Shown: positions 44,567-54,070, counted from the first letter of the stretch. The stretch: 64,000 bases of DNA from Rhizobium sp. ICMP 5592 (GCF_009498525.1 NZ_QSNT01000002.1:558001-622000); one strand, 5' to 3'. A program made the numbers and translations. The notes: generated by a model from the letters alone, not told the origin.

Positions 44567-46279
44567 ATGGACGCGAACAGCCATTCCCCCAAAGGCATGC
44601 CCGAAGCAGCGGTAAAGTACCGCTCTTACCCGCAGATCAACATTCCCGACCGAACCTGGCCCTCCAAAGTCATTACCAAGGCGCCGATCTGGTGTTCCGT
44701 GGATCTGCGCGACGGCAATCAGGCGCTGGTCGACCCGATGGGTCACGACCGCAAGGCCCGTATGTTCCAGCTGCTGCTGGACATGGGCTTCAAGGAAATC
44801 GAAATCGGTTTCCCCTCGGCCTCGCAGACCGACTTCGATTTCGCCCGCTGGTGCATCGAGCAGGGCAACGTGCCGGACGATGTGTCGCTGCAGGTCCTGG
44901 TGCAGTGCCGGCCCGAGCTGATCACCCGCACTTTCGAGTCTCTCGAAGGCGCCAACAAGCCGATCGTGCATTTCTACAATTCCACTAGCGAATTGCAGCG
45001 CCGCGTGGTGTTCGCCAAGGATGTGCAGGGCATCAAGCAGATCGCAGTCGATGCAGCCAAGATGATCACCGACATGGCGGCCAAAGCCGGCGGCGGCTAC
45101 CGCTTCGAATATTCGCCGGAAAGCTTTACCGGCACCGAGCTGGATGTGGCGCTGGAAATCTGCAACGCCGTCATCGAGGTGGTGAAGCCGACGCCGGACA
45201 ACAAGCTGATCATCAACCTGCCGTCCACTGTCGAAATGGCGACGCCGAACATCTATGCCGACCAGATCGAATGGATGTGCCGCAATCTCGACAATCGTGA
45301 AAACCTGCTGATCTCCCTGCACCCGCATAATGACCGCGGCACCGGCATTGCTGCCGCCGAGCTCGCTCTGCTGGCCGGCGCCGATCGAGTCGAAGGCACG
45401 TTGTTCGGCAATGGCGAGCGCACCGGCAATGTCGATGTCGTCACCATGGCGCTGAACATGTTCACGCAGGGCGTCGATCCGGAGCTGGATTGCTCCAACA
45501 TCGAGCGCATGAAGGACGTCTTTGAATATTCCAACCAGATGGTGATCGGCGAGCGTCATCCTTACGTCGGCGAACTGGTCTATACCGCTTTTTCCGGCTC
45601 GCATCAGGATGCGATCAACAAGGGCATGAAGGCGGCGAAGGTCGCCAATCATCCCGTCTGGGAAGTGCCGTATCTGCCGATCGACCCGCAAGATGTCGGC
45701 CGCAATTACGAGGCGATCATCCGCATCAACTCGCAGTCGGGCAAGGGCGGCATCGCCTATATCATGCAGCAGGATTACGGCCTCAACCTGCCGCGTAACC
45801 TGCAAGTGGAATATCGCGAGGAGATCCAGCGGATCACCGATGAAGAAGGCAAGGAGCTGCCGGCCAAGAGGATCTACGAGCACTTCATCGAGCGCTATGT
45901 GGACCAGCCGGGTGCCCGCATCCGCTTCGTCGATCACCACACTTTTGCCGATCCCGAGCACAGGGGCCAGCGCATCGTCGCCGCCGAGATCACCGACAAT
46001 GGCGAAGTGAAGCGTATCGAAGGCCGTGGCAACGGCCCGATCGATGGCTTCATCAACGCTCTCTCGATCTATCTCGGCATTCAGATGACGGTCGAGGACT
46101 ATTCCGAGCATTCGCTGCAGCATGGCTCCAACGCCGCGGCGATCTCCTATGTCGAGATCTCCTATCCGGGCGGCAAGCTCTTCGGGGCCGGCATCAACAC
46201 CAATATCGTCGCCGCTTCTCTCGAGGCGATCGTCTCGGCGGCAAACCGCGTGCTCGATATCAAGGCGAAGAAGGGCTGA
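44567..46279 (+). CDS. leuA: 2-isopropylmalate synthase
   Basis: Condenses 2-ketoisovalerate with acetyl-CoA, first step of leucine synthesis; 570 aa, the long LeuA type with C-terminal regulatory domain. The TIM barrel holds the metal site DLRDGNQAL near residue 48, the catalytic region SLHPHNDRGTGIAAAE and LFGNGERTGNVD. The C-terminal part (from ~440; GRGNGPIDGFINALS, SYVEISYPGGKLFGAGINTNIVAASLEAIVSAANR) is the leucine feedback domain. Leader-peptide control upstream; terminator downstream. Confidence 0.95.
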   Translation: MDANSHSPKGMPEAAVKYRSYPQINIPDRTWPSKVITKAPIWCSVDLRDGNQALVDPMGHDRKARMFQLLLDMGFKEIEIGFPSASQTDFDFARWCIEQGNVPDDVSLQVLVQCRPELITRTFESLEGANKPIVHFYNSTSELQRRVVFAKDVQGIKQIAVDAAKMITDMAAKAGGGYRFEYSPESFTGTELDVALEICNAVIEVVKPTPDNKLIINLPSTVEMATPNIYADQIEWMCRNLDNRENLLISLHPHNDRGTGIAAAELALLAGADRVEGTLFGNGERTGNVDVVTMALNMFTQGVDPELDCSNIERMKDVFEYSNQMVIGERHPYVGELVYTAFSGSHQDAINKGMKAAKVANHPVWEVPYLPIDPQDVGRNYEAIIRINSQSGKGGIAYIMQQDYGLNLPRNLQVEYREEIQRITDEEGKELPAKRIYEHFIERYVDQPGARIRFVDHHTFADPEHRGQRIVAAEITDNGEVKRIEGRGNGPIDGFINALSIYLGIQMTVEDYSEHSLQHGSNAAAISYVEISYPGGKLFGAGINTNIVAASLEAIVSAANRVLDIKAKKG

Positions 46280-46310
46280 ATTTCAGCCATTAAAAAAGTC
46301 CAGTGAAGGC

Positions 46311-46343
46311 AAAATCCCCTCGAGCTGATCGAGGGGATTTTTT
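46311..46343. terminator. Bidirectional terminator of leuA and the ABC exporter gene
   Basis: AAATCCCCTCGA pairs with TCGAGGGGATTT over 12 bp with a 5-nt loop (46312-46340), flanked by A- and T-runs. Confidence 0.9.
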
Positions 46344-46351
46344 GTTTCTGT

Positions 46352-48199
46352 CTATTCAGCCAGGGCGGGATCGTCGTCGCCGATGAAGCCGCCGGACTGG
46401 CGCGTCCAGAGAGCGGCGTAGATACCGTTTTGCGCCAGCAGTTCGCCATGCGTGCCATTCTCGACGATTTGCCCTTCGTCGAGAACGACGATGCGGTCCA
46501 TGCGGGCGATGGTCGAGAGGCGGTGGGCGATGGCGATCACCGTCTTACCCTCCATGACGCGATAGAGCGTATCCTGGATGGCGGCTTCCACCTCCGAGTC
46601 CAGCGCGGATGTCGCCTCGTCGAGCACCAGGATCGGCGCATCTTTCAGGATGGCGCGGGCAAGGGCGATACGCTGCCTCTGGCCGCCCGAAAGCTGGACG
46701 CCGCGCTCGCCGACATGGGCATCGTAGCCGGTGCGGCCCTCGTGGTCCCGCAGGGTGGCGACGAATTCGCTCGCCGCCGCCTTGTCCAGCGCCGCTGCAA
46801 TCACGCGCTCCGAAAAGCGAGGATCCCCATAGGCGATGTTGTCGCGGACGGAGCGGTGGAGCAAGGCGGCATCCTGGCTCACCATGGCGATCTGCCGGCG
46901 TAGGCTCTCCTGGGTGATGCTGCGGATATCCTGTTCGTCGATCGCGATGGAACCGGCCTCCGGATCGAAGAACCGCAGCAGCAGATTGACGAGCGTCGAC
47001 TTGCCCGTACCGGAGCGGCCGACGAGGCCGACCTTTTCGCCCGGCGCTATCCGCAGTGAAATGCCGTTCAGGCCGCCATTGCCCTTGCCATAGTGGTGCG
47101 TCACGTCTCGGAAGGCGATCGCACCGCTGTTGAGGACAAGCTCGGGCGCATCGGGCTCATCCGCAATGGCGAGCGGTTGCGCCACGGTCAGCAACGATTG
47201 CCGCATGGCGCCGAGATGAGCGAACAGCGACGATACGGCGTCGAGCATCCATTCGGCCATGCCGGTAATGCGGAAGCTCAAGGCGAGGGAGGCGGCGATG
47301 AGGCCGAGCGGTGCGCTGCCGCTCTGCCACAGGATGACGGCATAGCCGACCAGCCCGACGATCAGAAAGCTGCCGAGGAACAGCATGCTGGAGTTGACCA
47401 AAACCTCGAGCTTCTGGACCCGCACGAAGGTCTCGCGGGCGGCAGCGAAACGCTCCCGTCCTTCACGGTCTTCCTCCGCCGCATTGGCGAAGAGCTTGAT
47501 GATGTCGATATTGGCATAGGTATCGACCAGCATGCCGGTCAGGGAGGCATTGGCGCCCTGGAATTCCTCGGATGCCTGTCTCAGCTTGGGGATGACGACG
47601 GCCATCAGACCGAGATAGCACACGACCCAGATGAGCAGCGGCCAGATCAGACGCAGATCGATCGACGCCATGAGCCAAAGCGAGCCGGCGACATAGATGC
47701 TGACGAAGGAGAGCGTATGCAGCACCGCATAGGCTGCTCCAGTGGCGGAGTTGCCGATATCGCGCACCTGGGCAGCAATGCGGCCCGAAAAATCCTGGCG
47801 GAACCAGCCGACGGATTGCCTGAGCATATGGCGATGGGCTCGCCAGCGGACCAATGTCTCGGCATTCGGCCGGAACGCGATGTCGTCGAGGCTTTCCCGG
47901 AGATAGCCGGCAATCGGCCGCCCGATCAGGACGAGTGCGGCAGCGGCGAGCAGGCCAGTGCCGTGGGACGCCCAGAGCTGATCCGGACGGGCGGCGGCGA
48001 GAATATCCACAAGCTGGCTGGTATAGCCGATCAACCAGACTTCGATCGCCGCGCCGAGGACGGTGAGCGCAAGGCTCATGGTCATGACGAAGCGGAAGGG
48101 ATGCAGGTTGCTTTTGAGATACCGCCAGGCATCCGGCGGTGGGATCAGGTCGTCATAATGCTTGAATGGATCGACGAGCTTTTCGAAGCGACGAAACAT
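46352..48199 (-). CDS. ABC exporter, fused membrane and ATPase domains
   Basis: 615 aa half-transporter working as a dimer in the inner membrane. An N-terminal type I exporter membrane domain (about residues 1-330, six helices) precedes the ATPase: Walker A VGRSGTGKSTLVNLLLRF, Q-loop MVSQDAALLHR, signature LSGGQRQRIALARAIL, Walker B ILVLDEATSALDS, H-loop AIAHRLSTI. It resembles the multidrug/lipid exporter group. The start region (FEKLVDPFKHYDDLIPPPDAWRYLKSN) fits the ABC-B family of rhizobia. Substrate unknown. Convergent with leuA. Confidence 0.9.
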   Translation of the reverse strand: MFRRFEKLVDPFKHYDDLIPPPDAWRYLKSNLHPFRFVMTMSLALTVLGAAIEVWLIGYTSQLVDILAAARPDQLWASHGTGLLAAAALVLIGRPIAGYLRESLDDIAFRPNAETLVRWRAHRHMLRQSVGWFRQDFSGRIAAQVRDIGNSATGAAYAVLHTLSFVSIYVAGSLWLMASIDLRLIWPLLIWVVCYLGLMAVVIPKLRQASEEFQGANASLTGMLVDTYANIDIIKLFANAAEEDREGRERFAAARETFVRVQKLEVLVNSSMLFLGSFLIVGLVGYAVILWQSGSAPLGLIAASLALSFRITGMAEWMLDAVSSLFAHLGAMRQSLLTVAQPLAIADEPDAPELVLNSGAIAFRDVTHHYGKGNGGLNGISLRIAPGEKVGLVGRSGTGKSTLVNLLLRFFDPEAGSIAIDEQDIRSITQESLRRQIAMVSQDAALLHRSVRDNIAYGDPRFSERVIAAALDKAAASEFVATLRDHEGRTGYDAHVGERGVQLSGGQRQRIALARAILKDAPILVLDEATSALDSEVEAAIQDTLYRVMEGKTVIAIAHRLSTIARMDRIVVLDEGQIVENGTHGELLAQNGIYAALWTRQSGGFIGDDDPALAE

Positions 48200-48563
48200 G
48201 AGTGCCCTCCAGGGGCGAGAGATGGCAATTTGATGGACGGACTGAACAAGCAGCCCTTCACGGCACTGCTTTTCAGCGGTGGTTTCTTGTGCCGTGTAGT
48301 CTCATCAAAGTGCTCTCCTCTAAAGGTCGCTTGGTGGTTGTATAGCGCATGATGGCGGCGATGTCAGCAGGATTTGTTAGCCGGAGCCGTCAGGGCGAAT
48401 GCTCCCGGGGAGCGATGACCTCAGTATTGCTCATTGATATAGCGATCCAGGTAAAGCGCGGCGTTTTCCAAGAAAATAGCTTTAGTGGCGATTTTTAAAT
48501 CTTTATTTTCGTAAAGCCATGCGTGTGGTAATTTTGAGATCCAATAGATTTATGGGGGGAAAC
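48200..48563. other. Gap of 364 bp, promoter side of two divergent genes
   Basis: No gene is recognisable. The AT-rich part 48465-48535 probably contains promoters of the small membrane protein gene; I see no clear operator. Confidence 0.4.
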
Positions 48564-48968
48564 ATGCCGCGAATTGCCAATCTATACTTCAAGACAGCGA
48601 TTATATTCCTGATCGTCGGAATCGGGATGGGCCTGAATATGGCGATCACCGAGGATCACAGCGTCATCGGCGCCCACGCGCATGCTAATCTTCTCGGCTG
48701 GGTGACCATGGCGATATTCGGCGGTTATCATGCCCTGAACCCGCGAAAGGCGGAAAGGCGACTGGCGATGATCCAGTACTACGTCTACACGGCGGGCGTT
48801 GCGGTCATGGTGCCGGCGCTATATTTCATGCTTCTCGGCAATATGGCCATGGAGCCGGTGGTGGCGGTTGCGTCGATCGTCACCTTCATCGGCGTGCTGC
48901 TGTTCGCCGTCATCATCTTTACGGGCGAGCAAACCGCGACGACGATTTCAGCCGCGCCGTCTCGCTGA
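48564..48968 (+). CDS. Small four-helix membrane protein, related to heme-copper oxidase subunit I-like family
   Basis: 134 aa with four hydrophobic segments. GAHAHANLLGWVTMAIFGGYHAL carries two His residues in the first helices in the manner of NorB/cbb3-like relatives; the family occurs as short stand-alone proteins in rhizobia. Function not assigned. Start ATG 48564 follows TATGGGGGGAAAC; the frame extends to 48519 with an atypical tail. Confidence 0.65.
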   Translation: MPRIANLYFKTAIIFLIVGIGMGLNMAITEDHSVIGAHAHANLLGWVTMAIFGGYHALNPRKAERRLAMIQYYVYTAGVAVMVPALYFMLLGNMAMEPVVAVASIVTFIGVLLFAVIIFTGEQTATTISAAPSR

Positions 48969-49026
48969 TCCTGTAACAAGAGACGGGAGGGGTAGTTTCC
49001 TCCTTCCGCCTCTCAGCGCTCAGGAT

Positions 49027-49224
49027 TTAAGTCTTGGAAAGCTCGTCGCGGCGCTTGATCAGCCGTTCGAGTTCTTCCTCCTGATCGGCGATGCGCTCCG
49101 ATGCCCGCTCTTCGTCTGCCGCGCCGGAATAGGCGGCGGCTTGCTCGATCAATTCGCGCAGGTTGCCCCTGATGACCGCGATGCGCGCGTCAATCTCCGG
49201 GATAGTCAGCAGGATGTCGGACAT
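49027..49224 (-). CDS. Small coiled-coil protein, hypothetical
   Basis: 65 aa. LLTIPEIDARIAVIRGNLRELIEQAAAYSG and EEELERLIKRRDEL suggest two helices. ATG 49224 follows GGAGATCGATC; the frame upstream to 49311 is unlikely. It follows the anti-sigma gene on the same strand (about 110 bp) and could belong to its transcript. Function unknown. Confidence 0.6.
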   Translation of the reverse strand: MSDILLTIPEIDARIAVIRGNLRELIEQAAAYSGAADEERASERIADQEEELERLIKRRDELSKT

Positions 49225-49335
49225 GATCGATCTCCAGGGGTGCCCGTCGGGCGATGCCTTCGAGCACGATTGATGAATGAACAGTATCCTCCCGCTGAGC
49301 CGTGGCCGCAAGCGGGACCTCGATCGGCAACCAGC

Positions 49336-50163
49336 TTAAATTTCCGTCGAGACCCGGTTGGCGATCTCATCGAGCATCGCGTCGGAGGAGGGGCCAACGA
49401 CGGCATAGGCGGTGCCGTTGCGGTGCCAGGATACGATGCTCACGTCGTCCTTGATTGTCTCGTCGAGATTACCGTTATCAGAGGCGCCATCGTCTTTCAT
49501 GAAACAGATGGCGATGATGTCGCCATCGAGGTTTTTGTAGATCAGCTGGCCGGCCGGTCGGCCGTCGGCGATGAACATGCGCGCGCCCTGGAACACCAGT
49601 CCGTCGGCGGCCAGATCCGGCAGATTGAACTTCACGCCAACGGTGCCCGTCAGCCATCTGGTGATCTCGTCCGCCTCGGTCGCCTGCACTTCGACGATAT
49701 GTCGCGGCTGGCGCGAATAGATGCGATGGTAGGCGGCGATGTCGTCCAGCCAGGTGCGGTTCTGTGCGGTCGCAGCCGGGGGAGCGGGGGACGCACTGGG
49801 TGGCAAGACGCCGAGGAGGTAGCCGATGCCGCCGCCAACGACAAACAGGATGAGCGCGGCGGCGAGCGCCTGGCGGCCAGTCGGGGCAAGTTTCAGGGAT
49901 GGCCGGGAAAGCTTGGGAGCAGGCTCACGCGCCTTCGGGGCCTGCGCGCTCTTGATGGAGCGCACCAGCGCCAGCGGTACGGGCTCCTTCAGCACTTCCT
50001 CGAAAGCCTTGCGGCCGACATCGGAGCCATGTCTCAGCTCGTCGAAAATCCGACGTGCTTCCGGGTCCGAGGCGATGAGCCGCTCCAGCTCCTCCTTTTC
50101 CTCACGGCTGGTCTCGCCGTCCATAAAGGCGGACAGGCGGGCTTCGAGCGGCATTTTCTTCAT
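49336..50163 (-). CDS. Anti-sigma factor, membrane-anchored
   Basis: About 275 aa. The N-terminal ~75 residues resemble an anti-sigma helical domain (LSAFMDGETSREEKEELERLIASDPEARRIFDEL), with one transmembrane segment near residue 100 (ALAAALILFVVGGGIGYLLG) and a periplasmic part. It lacks the HXXXCXXC zinc motif of ZAS-type factors. It lies right downstream of the ECF sigma gene, as in cognate pairs. Start ATG 50163 or 50154 cannot be distinguished; TTG 50172 is less likely. Confidence 0.75.
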   Translation of the reverse strand: MKKMPLEARLSAFMDGETSREEKEELERLIASDPEARRIFDELRHGSDVGRKAFEEVLKEPVPLALVRSIKSAQAPKAREPAPKLSRPSLKLAPTGRQALAAALILFVVGGGIGYLLGVLPPSASPAPPAATAQNRTWLDDIAAYHRIYSRQPRHIVEVQATEADEITRWLTGTVGVKFNLPDLAADGLVFQGARMFIADGRPAGQLIYKNLDGDIIAICFMKDDGASDNGNLDETIKDDVSIVSWHRNGTAYAVVGPSSDAMLDEIANRVSTEI

Positions 50164-50175
50164 GTCCTGCAATGC

Positions 50176-50691
50176 TTAAAACCTTCGCGGCGAGCGGCTG
50201 TGCCCCTGGGCGGCAAGGTGAAGGCGGGCGCTGGAGAGCCGCGACGCCACCGCCGACAGGGGAATGCCGAGAATATCGGCCGTCTGCTTGTAGCTGTGCC
50301 CTTCGATATCGACGAGCAGGAAGACACTGGCCAATCCTTCGGGCAAAGATGTGACCATCCGGTGCGCTTCGCTCGCCTCGACCGGATTAACATGCATGCC
50401 GGGCGTCGCCAGTTCGCCTTGTTCCAGCGCACTGCCTTTGGTGACGGACCGCAGCCGGTGGCGCCGTGCCTCGTCGACCCATTGATGGCGGGCCATGGTG
50501 TAGAGCCAGCTTTCCAGCCGGCCGTCATTGTTCCACAGATGGAATTTGGCAATGCCGCGCTGACAGACGCTTTGCACGAGATCGTCCGCCTCGGTCAGGT
50601 CGCCGGTCAGGGTTACGGCAAAGCGCCGGAGCTTCGGGAGAAGGCCGACCAGATCGCGTCTGATGTCGATGGCTGCTACCGGCGTCGGCAT
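50176..50691 (-). CDS. ECF sigma-70 factor
   Basis: 171 aa. Region 2 is LLPKLRRFAVTLTGDLTEADDLVQSVCQRGI with RLESWLYTMARHQWVDEARRHR; region 4 is SLPEGLASVFLLVDIEGHSYKQTADILGIPLSAVASRLSSARLHLA. It directs core polymerase to stress or envelope genes. Its gene is first, followed at 12 bp by the anti-sigma gene, so it is held inactive at the inner membrane until a signal. I searched for an obvious GGAAC...CGTT promoter upstream and could not settle one. It is not the PhyR-NepR-EcfG general stress system, whose genes are absent. Confidence 0.85.
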   Translation of the reverse strand: MPTPVAAIDIRRDLVGLLPKLRRFAVTLTGDLTEADDLVQSVCQRGIAKFHLWNNDGRLESWLYTMARHQWVDEARRHRLRSVTKGSALEQGELATPGMHVNPVEASEAHRMVTSLPEGLASVFLLVDIEGHSYKQTADILGIPLSAVASRLSSARLHLAAQGHSRSPRRF

Positions 50692-50902
50692 TGTCTTTCC
50701 AGGGAGATGTTGAGGTTTGTCGTGCTGTGGACGCCTTGCGGCAAAAGGCGGCTTTTCTCCAAGGGAAAGCTGCGTGAGCTGAAGGATCGTTCCGTATTGG
50801 TATGAACCATTTTCCTGCCGTTTCGCAAGTCTTCAAAAGCGGTTGAACACGTCCTCTTCACGGTCTCACACGATCTTGAGAAAGACGATACCCGTCCCCG
50901 CC

Positions 50903-51469
50903 TCAATAGGTGATCTGACCTTTCAGCGATTGCTGCAGCGAGCGATAGGCCCAGCTGTTTTCGCCGCCGCGATCGCGAATTTCGACGAGCTGCACGCGTG
51001 CCGCCTGAACGTTGCCCTGTTCAAGCAAGGCCTGACCCATGTAGGAGCGCGCGAGGATATAGTTCTCGTCACGCTGCAGGGCCTTTCGGTAATAGCTCAT
51101 GCCGAGCTCCATGCGGCCGGCCTTGCGGTTGGAATAGCCGAGATAATTGAGAATGCGGGGATCGTCCTGGTTTCTGGCGAGCTTCAGGACGGTGATGGCG
51201 TTGTCATATTGGCCGGCATAGGCGAACTCGCGCGCGGCCTGGAAAAGCTTGTCGTCGTTAAAGCCGCTTTTCTGCGGTTTCACGCATTCCTTCTTGTCCT
51301 TGTCCCAGACCTTGCCGTCCTTGCATTGGGTGGTCGTCTTGGTCTTTGGCGGCGGCGCGGTCTCGTCGCTCTCCGAGCCGGCGGCAAAGGCTTGCAGGCT
51401 GGTGCCGAGCAGAAATACGGCGGCAAACGCCGTCATGGCGGAATTCTTCGTCGCGACGCGAAAGCCCAT
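50903..51469 (-). CDS. Exported TPR-repeat protein
   Basis: 188 aa. A signal peptide (TAFAAVFLLGTSLQAFA) is followed by a Cys-containing linker (CKDGKVWDKDKKEC) and three TPR-like units (AREFAYAGQYDNAITVLKLA, ILNYLGYSNRKAGRMELGMSYYRKAL, ARSYMGQALLEQGNVQAARVQL). Protein-protein interaction role in the periplasm. Upstream of the sigma factor gene but separated by ~210 bp. Confidence 0.75.
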   Translation of the reverse strand: MGFRVATKNSAMTAFAAVFLLGTSLQAFAAGSESDETAPPPKTKTTTQCKDGKVWDKDKKECVKPQKSGFNDDKLFQAAREFAYAGQYDNAITVLKLARNQDDPRILNYLGYSNRKAGRMELGMSYYRKALQRDENYILARSYMGQALLEQGNVQAARVQLVEIRDRGGENSWAYRSLQQSLKGQITY

Positions 51470-51564
51470 ATCATCCTCCCGAAATCACCTGAGTGGATTG
51501 TAGCTCCGGATATTCGAAAACGCTACCGAAACGATAGCTCCGCCTTCACAAAATACCACCTTTA

Positions 51565-52482
51565 TCACGCCAGGATGTCGACGCCCTGGGCCTCCACGCC
51601 ATCGCCGTGGGCATTGAGGCTGAAGCGCTCGGCCTTGAGCTCCCATGCGCCCGGATGGCCGGCGATGGTGAAGAGATTATAGGCGGCGGGCGGCTTCAAT
51701 CCGCCGGGGCCTTGCGAAGCGGATGCGATGCCGACGACGGGCACCGGGCCGGTCGGGCCATTCAACCAATGCAGCGTGTTGAGATGAGTATGGCCGTGGA
51801 GGACCAGCTCGGCGCCGCCGGTGGAGATCACGGCAGCAAAGCGTCGGATGCCGATCATGCGTTTGTAGAAACTGGTGGCGCCGCGGATCGGCGGATGGTG
51901 GATCATCACCACGCGAAAAAGACCGGCCTCGCCAGCAGCGTGCAACATGTTCACCGTCTCGCGTGCCTGCCGGGCCGAATAGAAGCCGCTGGCGGCAAAG
52001 GGAGGCGTGGCGACCGCCGTCGAGCAGCCGATGAGAGCGACGCGGTCGCGGATGCGCAGATAGGGAAAGATGTGCTGATCTTCCGGCCACTCCGGCGGGG
52101 CATGATCTCCCTGAACATAGGGATACCAGGCGCGCATGGATTTTTCGTAGGCGCCGGGCACATAGGCATCGTGGTTGCCAGGAACCACGGAGGTGAAGGC
52201 GGGGGCGCCAACGGTCTTCAACCATTCGGCGGCGGTGCGGATTTCGATACTGCTGCCGAGATTGACGAGATCGCCGGTTACGGCGAGATGGTCGGCCTGC
52301 TTCGCCCTGATGTCGTCCAGAAGAAGATCGAGGGTACCGCCGAAAAGATGCTTGCGCCGGTTTCGGTGCCAGTTCACAAATCCGGTAATGCGTTTGGAGG
52401 CGAGTTCTCTGATCGAAAGCCGGGGCAAGGGACCCAGATGAACATCGGAAATATGCGCGAGTTTGAACATGGGTTGAGACAT
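51565..52482 (-). CDS. Calcineurin-like metallophosphoesterase
   Basis: 305 aa. All five motifs appear: FKLAHISDVHLG, VTGDLVNLGS, VVPGNHDAYVPG, MIHHPPI and LHGHTHLN. Two metals are bound by these Asp, His and Asn residues. Substrate is unknown; relatives are cyclic nucleotide phosphodiesterases (CpdA-like). The start is uncertain among ATGs at 52494, 52482 and 52470; 52482 is chosen. Confidence 0.85.
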   Translation of the reverse strand: MSQPMFKLAHISDVHLGPLPRLSIRELASKRITGFVNWHRNRRKHLFGGTLDLLLDDIRAKQADHLAVTGDLVNLGSSIEIRTAAEWLKTVGAPAFTSVVPGNHDAYVPGAYEKSMRAWYPYVQGDHAPPEWPEDQHIFPYLRIRDRVALIGCSTAVATPPFAASGFYSARQARETVNMLHAAGEAGLFRVVMIHHPPIRGATSFYKRMIGIRRFAAVISTGGAELVLHGHTHLNTLHWLNGPTGPVPVVGIASASQGPGGLKPPAAYNLFTIAGHPGAWELKAERFSLNAHGDGVEAQGVDILA

Positions 52483-52550
52483 AGCCCAGTCCATTGTCAA
52501 AACAAATACATCCATTTGCCACTGGCCGCTCACATCGGTGGAGCTACGGC

Positions 52551-53042
52551 ATGAACGAGAGCGGACCTCCCGACGAAACCCGCAGCTGGTGGGCACGGTT
52601 GCTCGGTTGGATGCTTCACAGCTATTTCGCGCTCACCCGCAGCATGACGCTCGGCGTGCGGGCCGCCTGCTTCGATCAGGACGGACGGATATTTCTGGTG
52701 CGGCATTCCTATATCGCCGGCTGGCACATGCCCGGCGGCGGCGTCGAGCGTCATGAGACGGTGGAGCAGGCACTGGCGAAGGAATTGCGGGAGGAGGGCA
52801 ATCTGGTGATATCGGGCAGGCCGCAGCTCTTCCACCTCTATCTCAACAACCGCACCAGCAAGCGCGACCATGTCGTCTTCTTCCGCGTGCAAGTGGAGCA
52901 GACCGCGCCGCGCAAGCCGGATCTCGAGATCGTCGAAAGCGGCTTCTTTCCGCTCGACGCCTTGCCGATGGGGACGACCAAGGCGACGTATCGGCGGCTG
53001 AAGGAGCTGGAAGGTGGCGAGACGCCGTCGAGCTATTGGTGA
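52551..53042 (+). CDS. Nudix hydrolase
   Basis: 163 aa. The Nudix box is GGGVERHETVEQALAKELREEGN, with an otherwise typical frame (RSMTLGVRAACFDQDGRIFLVRHSYIAGWHMPGGG). A leading segment (WWARLLGWMLHSYFALTRS) is hydrophobic and may touch the membrane. The substrate could be a nucleoside diphosphate derivative. ATG 52551 follows GGAG; upstream frame overlaps the divergent metallophosphoesterase. Confidence 0.85.
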   Translation: MNESGPPDETRSWWARLLGWMLHSYFALTRSMTLGVRAACFDQDGRIFLVRHSYIAGWHMPGGGVERHETVEQALAKELREEGNLVISGRPQLFHLYLNNRTSKRDHVVFFRVQVEQTAPRKPDLEIVESGFFPLDALPMGTTKATYRRLKELEGGETPSSYW

Positions 53043-53048
53043 CGATTA

Positions 53049-53072
53049 CCTTCTCCCCCAACGAGGAGAAGG
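53049..53072. repeat. RIME-like palindromic repeat between convergent genes
   Basis: CCTTCTCC (53049-53056) and GGAGAAGG (53065-53072) form an 8-bp inverted repeat. The CTTCTCCCC...GAGAAGGGG theme is a common intergenic palindrome in rhizobia. It lies between the Nudix and hydroquinone reductase genes, where it could end both transcripts. Confidence 0.5.
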
Positions 53073-53080
53073 GGATTTCA

Positions 53081-54070
53081 TCAAGCCGCCTTCGCCAATC
53101 CTTCACGCCCATGCGGGCGGTTAAAATCCAGGTCGGGGCCGACGGGGACGATGCCGGTCGGATTGATCGTCCGGTGGCTGCGGTAGTAGTGATCCTTGAT
53201 ATGCGTAAGGTTGGTCGTCTCGGCGACACCGGGGACCTGATAGAGGTCTCGCAGGTAGGCTGACAGGTTGTGATAGTCCTCGATGCGGCGAATGTTGCAT
53301 TTGAAATGGCCGACATAGACGGCGTCGAAGCGGATGAGCGTGGTGAAGAGCCGCCAGTCGGCCTCCGTCAGCCGGTCGCCCAGGAGATAGCGGCTCGTCT
53401 CCAGGCGCGTGTCGAGCATGTCGAGCGTTTCGAACAGGCGGCGGACATTGCCGTCATAAGCTTCCTGTGTGCCAGCGAAACCGGATTTGTAGACGCCGTT
53501 ATTGACCGTATCGTAGACGATCTCGTTCAGCGCGTCGATCTCGGCTCTGAGGTCCGAGGGATAGAAGTCATCCTTCGAGCCTGTCAGGCCATCGAAGGCG
53601 CTGTTGAACATACGGATGATCTCGGCGGACTCGTTGTTGACGATCGTGCCGGTCTGCTTGTCCCAGAGGACGGGAACGGTGACGCGGCCGGAATAGTGCG
53701 GATCCGCCTTGACGTAGATTTCCCAGAGCGCCTTTGCGCCGAAGAGATGATCGACTGTGCCGCCGTCCTTGCCTTTGAATTCCCAGCCGTTTTCCAGCAT
53801 CAGCGGATCGACGATGGAAACGGAGATCAGGTCCTCGAGCTTCTTCAGCTTGCGGAAGATCAATGTGCGGTGCGCCCAGGGGCAGGCGAGCGAGACGTAG
53901 AGATGGTAGCGCCCGGCCCCGGCCTTGAAACCGCCCGTGCCGCTCAGCCCCGGCGCGCCATCGGCGGTGACCCAGTTGCGGAGCTGCGAGGCGGCGCGCT
54001 TGAAATGGCCCTTGGTTTCCTTTGTGTCGTACCAGACGTCATGCCAGACGCCGTCAACCAACATGCCCAT
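53081..54070 (-). CDS. Glutathionyl-hydroquinone reductase (GST omega-like, YqjG/ECM4 type)
   Basis: 329 aa. The catalytic Cys lies in VSLACPWAHRTLIFRKLKKLE, the family hallmark. The N-terminal VWHDVWYDTKETKGHFKRAASQLRNW and the C-terminal SRYLLGDRLTEADWRLFTTLIRFDAVYVGHFKCN complete the GS-HQR pattern. It reduces glutathionyl-hydroquinones from quinone stress and lignin-type aromatics. Start 54070 (or 54064) follows GGAG; the frame extension to 54166 is not supported. Confidence 0.9.
   Translation of the reverse strand: MGMLVDGVWHDVWYDTKETKGHFKRAASQLRNWVTADGAPGLSGTGGFKAGAGRYHLYVSLACPWAHRTLIFRKLKKLEDLISVSIVDPLMLENGWEFKGKDGGTVDHLFGAKALWEIYVKADPHYSGRVTVPVLWDKQTGTIVNNESAEIIRMFNSAFDGLTGSKDDFYPSDLRAEIDALNEIVYDTVNNGVYKSGFAGTQEAYDGNVRRLFETLDMLDTRLETSRYLLGDRLTEADWRLFTTLIRFDAVYVGHFKCNIRRIEDYHNLSAYLRDLYQVPGVAETTNLTHIKDHYYRSHRTINPTGIVPVGPDLDFNRPHGREGLAKAA

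Noticed and set aside
44525..46123. 532-codon minus-strand ORF opposite leuA
   Set aside because: Antisense frame of a certain gene; no domain recognised.
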